Assembly: GCA_040222995.1 (NCBI GenBank) | Contig: JAVKBW010000046.1 | Coordinates: 124,001-188,000, forward strand | Direction of reading: 5' to 3' | Origin: JAVKBW01 sp040222995 | Lineage (GTDB): Bacteria > Pseudomonadota > Alphaproteobacteria > UBA8366 > Aestuariispiraceae | Length of the DNA stretch: 64,000 nucleotides | Shown here: positions 34,367 to 41,777 of the stretch, piece by piece | Layout: each line of letters opens with the position of its first letter | Position numbering within the stretch: position 1 is the stretch's first letter | The notes under the pieces: model-generated | Told to the model about the DNA's origin: nothing | Databases searched by the model: none | What the model saw: the letters and a program-made list of their open reading frames with translations, nothing else | Made by a program: the position numbers and the translations under genes

Positions 34367-34852
34367 GTGTCGAACAAACAAACGGACGATTACGACGGCG
34401 GCTGCGCCTGTGGAGCGGTGCGATACCGCGTGACGGTAAAGCCGATGTTCGTGAACTGCTGTCATTGCCGCTGGTGTCAGCGGGAATCGGGGTCGGCTTT
34501 CGCCCTCAATGCCATGGTCGAAACCAGCCGGGTCGTGCTGCTGAAAGGCAAGCCTGACATGGTCAAGGCGCCGTCGGAGAGCGGCGCGGGCCAGGTGTTC
34601 GCCCGCTGCCCGGATTGCCGGGTCGCGCTGTGGAGCCATTACCGAAGCGCCGGCGACAAGGTCGCCTTCATCCGGGTCGGCAGTCTGGACGAGCCGGACC
34701 GGATGCCGCCCGACGCGCATATCTACATCGAATCGAAACAGCCGTGGCTGAATATTTCAGACGGGCTGCCCGTCTTTGAAAGATATTACGACCGCAGCAC
34801 GACATGGCCGGCGGAAAGCGTGGCGCGTCGGCAGGCGGCGATCGAGAGCTAA
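34367..34852 (+). CDS. GFA family zinc-binding protein
   Basis: 161 residues of the glutathione-dependent formaldehyde-activating (GFA/CENP-V) fold. Zinc-binding Cys pattern: GGCACGAVRY, VNCCHCRWCQRESGS and CPDCRVAL. Despite the name, most members are not proven formaldehyde enzymes. GTG start at 34367 with CAGGAAGG just upstream. Its TAA overlaps the stop codon of the convergent aminotransferase gene (CTAA at 34849-34852). Confidence 0.9.
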   Translation: MSNKQTDDYDGGCACGAVRYRVTVKPMFVNCCHCRWCQRESGSAFALNAMVETSRVVLLKGKPDMVKAPSESGAGQVFARCPDCRVALWSHYRSAGDKVAFIRVGSLDEPDRMPPDAHIYIESKQPWLNISDGLPVFERYYDRSTTWPAESVARRQAAIES

Positions 34853-36027
34853 CCCTCCGAAAGAATCCGGCAGAAGCGGGCTATTTCATCCTCCGTGTTG
34901 TAGTAATGAACCGAGGCCCGCGATACCGACGCGAGGCCGCGCGCCCCGAAATCCAGCCGGGCTGACGTTTGGTTCGACGTCGAGATATTGATGGCGGATG
35001 TGGCCAGCCGCGCCGCGACGGCGGCGGGGTCTTCGCCGTCTTTGGTGAACGTCACCAGCCCGGCCTTGCGACGACCCAGATCGCGAACCGTAACGCCGCT
35101 GATGTCCGCCAGCGCCGCCCGCAGGGTCTCTGCCAGTGCGGAGACCCGGGCTTCGATATTCTTCATGCCGATGGCAAGCGCATAGTCTACCGCCGCCGCC
35201 AGCCCGACCCGGCCGGCGACATAGCTTTCCCAGTTTTCGAAGCGCCGCGCGCCGTCGGCAAGCTCGAACGTGTCCGGCCCGGTCCAGGTCGCGGCCTGAA
35301 GATCGATAAAAGGCGGGTCCAGCGTGTCGATAATGTCGTTCGAGACATACAGGAAACCGGTGCCGCGCGGCCCGCGCAGAAACTTCCGGCCGGTGCCGGA
35401 CAGCAGATGGCAGCCGATTTTCCGCACGTCGAGGTCGATCTGCCCGACCGACTGGCAAGCGTCCAACAGGTAGATCAGGCCGTTTTCGCGGGCGAACGCG
35501 CCGACCGCCTCTGCCGGGTTCACCAAACCGCCCTGGGTCGGCACATGGGTGATGGCGACCAGCTTCGTGCGCGGCGTCACCAGGCCGGGCAGGGCGGCGA
35601 CATCGACTTGTCCGGTTGAATCGGACGGCGCGAGGTCGATTTCGATACCGCGCCGCCGGGCGAGCTGCAGAAAAGCCAGATAGTTGGAAACATATTCGGA
35701 CGCATGGGTGATGACCCGGTCACCGGGTTGCAGCGGCAGCGAATAGAACGCCATATCCCAGGCGCGGGTGGCGTTTTCGATATAGGCGATTTCCGACGCG
35801 TCGGCCCCCAGCAGCGCCGCAAAGGCGTCGTAGAAACGCTGCAGGGCCGGGGCGGCCTGCGCCGCCGCCTCGTACCCGCCGATAGCGCGTTCCAGCGACA
35901 GGTGGCCGGTCACCGCGTCGAACACCGGGTCGGGCATCAGCGACGCGCCGGCATTGTTGAAATGCAGCCGCGTTTCGCAGGCCGGGGTTTCTGCCCGCAG
36001 GCGTTTTACCTGTTGTTCGTCGATCAT
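34849..36027 (-). CDS. Class V aminotransferase-like PLP enzyme
   Basis: 392 residues of the cysteine-desulfurase/isopenicillin-N-epimerase-like fold. The PLP-binding Lys is in LLSGTGRKFLRGPRGTGF near residue 215, preceded by YLLDACQSVGQIDLDV (the Asp contacting PLP). N-terminal FNNAGASLMP is typical of the group. Start at 36027 has AGGGGG 6 nt upstream. Lacks the Cys loop of true IscS near the C-terminus, so C-S lyase or epimerase chemistry is equally possible. No Fe-S assembly genes are near. Confidence 0.88.
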   Translation of the reverse strand: MIDEQQVKRLRAETPACETRLHFNNAGASLMPDPVFDAVTGHLSLERAIGGYEAAAQAAPALQRFYDAFAALLGADASEIAYIENATRAWDMAFYSLPLQPGDRVITHASEYVSNYLAFLQLARRRGIEIDLAPSDSTGQVDVAALPGLVTPRTKLVAITHVPTQGGLVNPAEAVGAFARENGLIYLLDACQSVGQIDLDVRKIGCHLLSGTGRKFLRGPRGTGFLYVSNDIIDTLDPPFIDLQAATWTGPDTFELADGARRFENWESYVAGRVGLAAAVDYALAIGMKNIEARVSALAETLRAALADISGVTVRDLGRRKAGLVTFTKDGEDPAAVAARLATSAINISTSNQTSARLDFGARGLASVSRASVHYYNTEDEIARFCRILSEG

Positions 36028-36279
36028 CGTATCCCCCTGCAAATGCTTCTTTTCTTGACTTACAGGGCGAAAAGCCCCATGTCACGTTCACGGCGAGCGA
36101 AACCGCGCGCCCCTGTTATCTCGCGATGGCGCGATGCTTCCGGAAAACCGGATGCCATGTCCCGGGAATAATAATCAAAAAATCAATCCCGCACCGGCCG
36201 CGCCCGGTTCTGGACGACCGACCGGAAGACGGTTGCGCCGAGGGCGCTGCCGTGTGTTCCGGCGTATAAGGAATACGAC

Positions 36280-37569
36280 TTGACGAATATGACTTTCGCG
36301 GCTCTCGGCCTGGCCGACCCGCTGCAACGCGCGCTTGAAAAGCGTAACCATACAACCCCGACGCCAATTCAGGCGCAGTCCATTCCGGCCCTGCTGGAAG
36401 GCCGCGACATGCTGGGCATCGCCCAGACCGGCACCGGCAAGACCGGCGCTTTCGCGCTGCCGATCCTGCACAAGCTGTTCACCGACTGGGACAACAAGCG
36501 CGGCCCGCGCCGCACCCGGGCGCTGATACTGGCGCCGACCCGCGAACTGGCTGTCCAGATCAGCGACGAATTCCGCGCCTATGGCGCGAACCTGCCGATC
36601 CGCACCGCCTGTATTTTCGGCGGTGTCGGGCGCAAGCCGCAGGTCGATTCGCTGCATCGCGGCGTCGATGTCATCGTCGCCACGCCGGGCCGTCTGCTCG
36701 ACGTGATGAACGATGCGAAAGGCAAGCTCGACGGGGTCGAGTTTCTGGTTCTCGACGAAGCTGACCGCATGCTCGACATGGGCTTCGTGAAGGATGTGAA
36801 GAAAATCATCGCTGCCCTGCCGCAGCAGCGCCAGTCGCTGCTGTTCTCGGCCACCATGCCGAAGGATATCATCGCCCTGTCGCGGGAAATCCTGATCGAC
36901 CCGGTGAAAGTCGAAGTGACGCCGGAAGTCGTGACCGTCGACAAGATCGACCAGACCGTCCGGCATGTTCAGACAGACGCCAAGGCCAATCTGCTGACCA
37001 AGCTGCTGGAGGATGAGGACATGTCCCGGGTGATCGTTTTCACCCGCACCAAACACCGGGCGAACCGGGTCTCCGACCATCTGGAAAAGGCCGGCATTTC
37101 CGCCGACGCGATTCACGGCAACAAATCGCAGGCGGCGCGTCAAATCGCCTTGAAGAAGTTCCGTGAAGGCCGCGCCCGCGTGCTGGTAGCAACGGATATC
37201 GCCGCCCGCGGCATCGATGTCGACGCGGTCAGCCATGTCATAAATTTCGAACTGCCGAACGAACCGGAAAGCTATGTTCATCGCATCGGCCGCACCGCGC
37301 GCGCCGGCGCGTCGGGCCAGGCGATTTCGCTCTGCGACGCCTCTGAACAGGGTTATCTGAAAGCGATCGAGAAGCTGACGGGCGTGACGGTCACCGTGGT
37401 GGGCGATCCCCCCGGACCGGCGGCGCCCCCGCCGCAGCTCGGCAACCGGGGCCAGTCTCGCGGCGGCCAGAACCGGTCGAACAATAACGGCCCGGCGAAG
37501 CAGAAGCCGGCCGGGTCGCGCGGTCCGAAGCGGCGTAACCGCCGGGGATCGAACAAGCAAGCGGCGTAA
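36280..37569 (+). CDS. DEAD-box RNA helicase (RhlE-like)
   Basis: 429-residue ATP-dependent RNA helicase. Q motif TPTPIQAQSIP, Walker A AQTGTGKT near 48-55, DEAD near 160, SAT near 192 and HRIGRTARAG near 330. The C-terminal tail is Asn/Arg/Lys-rich (RGQNRSNNNG, KRRNRRGSNK). I use the TTG at 36280: AAGGA lies 7 nt upstream, while the in-frame ATG 9 nt later would be 16 nt away. RhlE-type helicases act in ribosome assembly and RNA turnover, often cold-induced. Confidence 0.95.
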   Translation: MTNMTFAALGLADPLQRALEKRNHTTPTPIQAQSIPALLEGRDMLGIAQTGTGKTGAFALPILHKLFTDWDNKRGPRRTRALILAPTRELAVQISDEFRAYGANLPIRTACIFGGVGRKPQVDSLHRGVDVIVATPGRLLDVMNDAKGKLDGVEFLVLDEADRMLDMGFVKDVKKIIAALPQQRQSLLFSATMPKDIIALSREILIDPVKVEVTPEVVTVDKIDQTVRHVQTDAKANLLTKLLEDEDMSRVIVFTRTKHRANRVSDHLEKAGISADAIHGNKSQAARQIALKKFREGRARVLVATDIAARGIDVDAVSHVINFELPNEPESYVHRIGRTARAGASGQAISLCDASEQGYLKAIEKLTGVTVTVVGDPPGPAAPPPQLGNRGQSRGGQNRSNNNGPAKQKPAGSRGPKRRNRRGSNKQAA

Positions 37570-37636
37570 AGCGATTCGCGACTAATCTGAATCGACTGAC
37601 TTTCAAGGGATCGGGGGGCGGTGGTATGACAGGGTC

Positions 37637-38782
37637 ATGACCACTGCCCCTCTTTCCGTTTACAGGGCGGCCGCGCTGGCCCGGCTGGCCCGGTTGTTCG
37701 GCAAAAACAGCGATCCCTATGCCCCGCTGCCGGCCGGAACGGCGCTCAGCCCGTCACTCGGCGCGCAGGCGGCCATGGCCGCCGCGCCGCGCGCACTGGC
37801 TTTCGACGGCGATCCCGCCATCGATCCCGCCGGCTGGCAGAACCGGGCTCGGGCGAAACTGGCTGACCTGGCCGGGTATCGGACGCATCGGCAACCGCCC
37901 TCCGTTACAACCGAAAGGCCGGAACGGCCGCTCGGCGGCGGTCTGGTGAAACGCAGCTTTTATTTGCGCATCCGGGACGAGACCGACCTGCCCGTGCATC
38001 TGATTTACAAGTCGGGGCTTTCATCGCCCGCGCCGGTTTTTCTGCATCTGGCCGGGTCGACATCCGGCGTGCATCTCGCCTGGGGCGAAACACGCGTGCC
38101 GATTGACCATCAGCGGCTTTCGCTGGGCGCGGACATGGCACGGCAGGCGGCGGAACAGGGCTATCTGGGCGTCGCCATCGAACAGGCCGGCTATGGCGAA
38201 CGCGGCGAACGGCATCTCGCGAAATGCTCGAAGAACCGGACCATCGATCTGGCCAACCATCTGCTGCTGCTCGGCCGAACGCTGACCGGCGACGGCGCGA
38301 CGGATGTGTCCTCCGCCATTGACTGGCTGCTCGGCGACGCCTGTCCCGTCGCCGCCGACCGGGACCGGATTTTCCTGTTCGGGCATTCCGCCGGCGGCAC
38401 ACTGGCGCAGTTTGCGGCGGCGCTAGATACCCGAATCGGCGGCGTGCTCGCCAGCGGGTCTGTCGGCCCGATCCGCGAAACGCTCGGCGGCCGGGGGGCG
38501 GGCGGCGGCGACGGCATTGTGCCCGGCATTCTGAACTGGTTCGAAACCCAGGACCTTATCGCGCTGGTCGCACCGCGCGTTTTTGTCGGCCTCAGCGGGA
38601 CCCGGGACCATATCTTTCCCTATAGCGGCGTCGAAAAGGCCGTTGAGGCGGCCCGGCCGTTCTACAGAAAACTGGGGGCTGACGCCGCCGTGCAGGCGGT
38701 CGCCGTCGACGGGCCGCATCAGTACTACGCCGCCGCAAGCTGGGCGGCGTGGCGCGCCCATATCCGGCCGGACCAGGACTGA
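37637..38782 (+). CDS. Alpha/beta hydrolase
   Basis: 381 residues of an acetyl-xylan-esterase/dienelactone-hydrolase-like alpha/beta fold. The nucleophile elbow is FGHSAGGT near residue 257, the acid is probably the Asp in SGTRDHIFPY and the His lies in VDGPHQYYAA. An N-terminal segment of about 100 residues precedes the core. No signal peptide. Ester or acyl substrate unknown. Followed by a lipoprotein gene on the same strand. Confidence 0.85.
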   Translation: MTTAPLSVYRAAALARLARLFGKNSDPYAPLPAGTALSPSLGAQAAMAAAPRALAFDGDPAIDPAGWQNRARAKLADLAGYRTHRQPPSVTTERPERPLGGGLVKRSFYLRIRDETDLPVHLIYKSGLSSPAPVFLHLAGSTSGVHLAWGETRVPIDHQRLSLGADMARQAAEQGYLGVAIEQAGYGERGERHLAKCSKNRTIDLANHLLLLGRTLTGDGATDVSSAIDWLLGDACPVAADRDRIFLFGHSAGGTLAQFAAALDTRIGGVLASGSVGPIRETLGGRGAGGGDGIVPGILNWFETQDLIALVAPRVFVGLSGTRDHIFPYSGVEKAVEAARPFYRKLGADAAVQAVAVDGPHQYYAAASWAAWRAHIRPDQD

Positions 38783-38929
38783 CCCGGCGCGGCCATATTC
38801 CGGATGCCTGTTGATCTGCGTCCGATAGCATCGTCTTATACAGTCGAAACGGGGCGGGGCGCGTATCGGGCGCACCGTCTTCGTGTGACAGCGACGGGAT
38901 TACCGGACAAACGACGGGACATTAGGGCA

Positions 38930-39961
38930 GTGCCACCAGAGGAACATCGGATTTCCGGTACCGTAACAATCATGGCCGGTATGCTGATGCTGGCTGTCGC
39001 CGCCGGCTGCGCAACCGATACGGCCGGCACCGCCGCGTCGGACGTTCCGCCGCCTGCGGCGGTCGAACAGGAGACGGAATCCGCGGCCGCAAATGCGCAG
39101 GCCGAGGAGCCGACCGAAGCGGAGGTGATGGACGAACGCTACCGGACCGCCCTGGCGCTGCAACAGGCCGGGAAACCGGCCGACGCCCTGGTCGTTTTTC
39201 GCAGTCTGGCGGAGGCCGGCCATGCCGAATCCGCTTTCGACTACGCCAGGGCGCTGGATACCGGCGAGGGCGTTCCGCGCGACAGGGATCTGGCGCAGGT
39301 CTGGTACGTCAAAGCGGCCAATCTCGGCTCGCCGCGCGCCTATTTCCTGCAGGGTCTGAGCTATGCCAATGGCGCGGGCGTCGAGCAGGATATGGAAAAG
39401 GCGGCGCAGGCCTTCACCGAAGCGGCCCGGCGCGGCCATGCCGAAGCGCAGATGCGGCTGGGCCGGGCCTATGCGAACGGCGAGGGCGTCGACCGCGATG
39501 TGCTGTGGGCGATGCGCTGGTATGACCGGGCGGCGGTGCAGGGCAACGCCGATGCCCAGTTCGCCTATGCGGTGCAACTGGCGTCCGGCGAAAACATCCC
39601 GCTCGATCTGCCGCTGGCGGCGGCCCTGATGGAAGAGGCGGACCGCAACGGCCATGCCCTTGCCGGTCAGATCCTGCCGAAAATCCAGAGCAGGCTTACC
39701 CCGGAACAGCAGGAACAGGCGGCGGGTTTGCTGGCCGATCTGTCCAACGCCGGCCCGCCCGGCATCCAGGACCGTCCGACCGTGCGGTACGTGCAGAAGG
39801 CTTTGGGACTGCTGGGCATCGATGTCGGCGCCATCGACGGCTGGATGGGCGAGAACACGCGCGCCGGCATCAGGATTTTTCAGGAGCAGATCGGTTTGAC
39901 GCCGGACGGCGCGGTGACCGACGATCTGCTGGACCGCCTGCGCGGCGCGCTGAAGGCCTGA
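38930..39961 (+). CDS. Sel1-repeat lipoprotein with peptidoglycan-binding domain
   Basis: A lipobox (LMLAVAAGC) is followed by an acidic Ala/Glu-rich linker. About four Sel1-like repeats come next (AFDYARALDTGEGVPRD, YFLQGLSYANGAGV, MRLGRAYANGEGVDRD). A C-terminal PG_binding_1 domain follows (YVQKALGLLGIDVG, WMGENTRAGIRIFQ). The start is uncertain: GTG 38930 gives a signal with a charged n-region; ATG 38972 gives a very short one; the frame is open to 38804. Likely periplasmic, scaffolding a cell-wall complex. Convergent with the methyltransferase gene. Confidence 0.85.
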   Translation: MPPEEHRISGTVTIMAGMLMLAVAAGCATDTAGTAASDVPPPAAVEQETESAAANAQAEEPTEAEVMDERYRTALALQQAGKPADALVVFRSLAEAGHAESAFDYARALDTGEGVPRDRDLAQVWYVKAANLGSPRAYFLQGLSYANGAGVEQDMEKAAQAFTEAARRGHAEAQMRLGRAYANGEGVDRDVLWAMRWYDRAAVQGNADAQFAYAVQLASGENIPLDLPLAAALMEEADRNGHALAGQILPKIQSRLTPEQQEQAAGLLADLSNAGPPGIQDRPTVRYVQKALGLLGIDVGAIDGWMGENTRAGIRIFQEQIGLTPDGAVTDDLLDRLRGALKA

Positions 39962-39983
39962 CCGGAACCGCGCCAGGGCCGGT

Positions 39984-40745
39984 TCAGGGGGCGAGCCGCC
40001 CGATGGGGATGATTTCCTTCGATTCCGGCGTCCACGGCGCGCCGTACCAGTCGCCCAGCCAGGTATCGACCGTCATGCCGGCCTGCCGGATCAGCCGGTC
40101 GATGGCGTCCCTGTCGCTGAACCGGATTTTCGATTCCGCCGAAAGATGCTGGCCGGACCGTTCGATGCGGTAGTGGGTTTCGTAGGTGACGACGCCGGAG
40201 CGTTCGTCCCTGTCGACATCGGTCCATGCCTCGGTCGGGCCATGAACGGGATGGTCGACCGACCAGCCGGAAACGTCCTTTGCCCAGGTTTTCCATTCCT
40301 CGCAGGCCGGGTTGCGGCTGTCGAAGACGAACCGTCCGTCCGGCGCCAGATGCCCCGCGATTGTCTGCAGGACCGCCGCCTGATCCTCTTCGGTCAGGAA
40401 AACCTGGAAGGCGTGCCCGGTGAGGACGATCAGGCCGAACGTCTTGCCCAGACGGACGGTCCGCGCATCCTCCTGCAGCCAGGTCACGTATTTGCCGCCG
40501 GGGCGCGACCGGGCGATGTCCAGCATCGCCGCCGCCGGATCGACGCCGAAACAGTCCATTTCCGGAATCCGATGCATCAGATTGGCACAGAACCGGCCGG
40601 TGCCGCAGCCGAGATCGAGCACAGATGCCGCATCCTTCGCCAGGCCGGCGCAGTATTCGTGGTCGTTGCCCCAGTCGTTGTCGATATCGTAAAAATCGAC
40701 AAGGCTAGGATCGGTATAAAGCCTGTCCGCTGCATTCTGTTGCAA
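39984..40745 (-). CDS. Class I SAM-dependent methyltransferase
   Basis: 253-residue Rossmann methyltransferase. Motif I is VLDLGCGTGRFC near residue 43, motif II FGVDPAAAMLDIAR near 65 and motif IV in FGLIVLTGHAFQVF near 105. The family often pairs with small-molecule methylation. No operon partner: the next gene in this orientation is across an intergenic region. Substrate unknown. Confidence 0.9.
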   Translation of the reverse strand: MQQNAADRLYTDPSLVDFYDIDNDWGNDHEYCAGLAKDAASVLDLGCGTGRFCANLMHRIPEMDCFGVDPAAAMLDIARSRPGGKYVTWLQEDARTVRLGKTFGLIVLTGHAFQVFLTEEDQAAVLQTIAGHLAPDGRFVFDSRNPACEEWKTWAKDVSGWSVDHPVHGPTEAWTDVDRDERSGVVTYETHYRIERSGQHLSAESKIRFSDRDAIDRLIRQAGMTVDTWLGDWYGAPWTPESKEIIPIGRLAP

Positions 40746-40818
40746 GTGGCACCCTCTGATCTATGATTATTGTTGCCTAAGAAATGCGAGCAACTCTCAA
40801 TTAAAACCCGACGGAGAT

Positions 40819-41190
40819 ATGACTGCAATGACGAAACCGACGCGACTGCTGCCAAATGGCGACCCGGCAAAAGGCATGGGTCCTTCCACAATGACCGATA
40901 AATCGGCCTTCACGACAGGCGACACGACGGAACTCAACCACACGTTCTTCGCAACCGGCGATGAATCGATCCTGTCCGGCGTCTGGGAATGCGCGCCGTG
41001 CCGCGAGGAAATCGCCGCCTATCCCGTGCATGAAATGATGACGGTGATTTCCGGATCGGTCACCCTGACGGATGCCGACGGCAAGGCGGAAACCTTCACC
41101 GCCGGCGACACGTTTTTCGTGCCGAAGGGCACGCCGTGCACATGGGAAATTACCGAAACCCTGCGCAAGTTCTACATGATCGCGGCATAG
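40819..41190 (+). CDS. Cupin domain protein
   Basis: 123-residue single cupin of the cupin_3/EutQ-like type. Conserved barrel elements are YPVHEMMTVISGSVTLTD and GDTFFVPKGTPCTWEI. The usual metal-binding His pattern is partly replaced (VHEMM), so catalysis is doubtful and a binding or isomerase role is possible. Two close ATGs (40819, 40828) could start it. Monocistronic. Confidence 0.85.
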   Translation: MTAMTKPTRLLPNGDPAKGMGPSTMTDKSAFTTGDTTELNHTFFATGDESILSGVWECAPCREEIAAYPVHEMMTVISGSVTLTDADGKAETFTAGDTFFVPKGTPCTWEITETLRKFYMIAA

Positions 41191-41320
41191 GGGGAACCGG
41201 GGCGTAACGCTGTGCGGTTTCGCGCGGTTGCCCCGTTCGCTTGCCCTGTGCCATGCTTTTCCGCCGCCATCTGGCGGCCCCGGTAACATGACCACAACAT
41301 GATTTAAACAGGAGATTTCC

Positions 41321-41614
41321 ATGGGCGCTTCAAGCGGTTCACTTCATGCCCCCCGCGAACGGCTGAAAAAGAAAACTATTCATATGCACCACGCCATCGT
41401 TTCCCTGATGGAGGAACTGGAAGCCGTCGACTGGTACTGCCAGCGCGCCGACGATTGCGAGGACGAGGCGCTGAAGGACATTCTGCTGCATAACATGCGC
41501 GAGGAAATGGAACACGCGGCGATGGTGCTGGAATGGATCCGCCGCAACAATCCGGACTTCGAAGGTTTCCTGAAGGAGTTCCTGTTTACCGACAAGGACA
41601 TCGCCCATCACTGA
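41321..41614 (+). CDS. EncFtn-type (encapsulated ferritin-like) protein, no shell gene nearby
   Basis: 97 residues closely resembling the ferroxidase core of encapsulated ferritin (Rhodospirillum rubrum EncFtn). MHHAIVSLMEELEAVDWY leads into helix 1 and EEMEHAAMVLEWIRRNNPDF into helix 2. The predicted iron ligands E32, Y39, E62 and H65 fall at the same numbers as reported for R. rubrum. EncFtn forms a decameric ring of dimers oxidising Fe(II). Here the protein stops right after LFTDKDIAHH, so it lacks the C-terminal targeting peptide that docks EncFtn into encapsulin. The next gene is aconitase, not encapsulin. Start supported by AGGAGA 5 nt upstream. Confidence 0.88.
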   Translation: MGASSGSLHAPRERLKKKTIHMHHAIVSLMEELEAVDWYCQRADDCEDEALKDILLHNMREEMEHAAMVLEWIRRNNPDFEGFLKEFLFTDKDIAHH

Positions 41615-41777
41615 CCGGTTCGGGACGTAACGCCCGCTCTTCCGAAGATACGTGACCGAATTGCTGCATTGCCCTATGAATCGTCACACAGGGGCGTTAA
41701 AAGGGATGTCGAGAAATCGGCGTATCCGCCAATCGCGTTTCCGCCCGTAAAAGTGACAGGTTCGAGGAGAGCAACCC

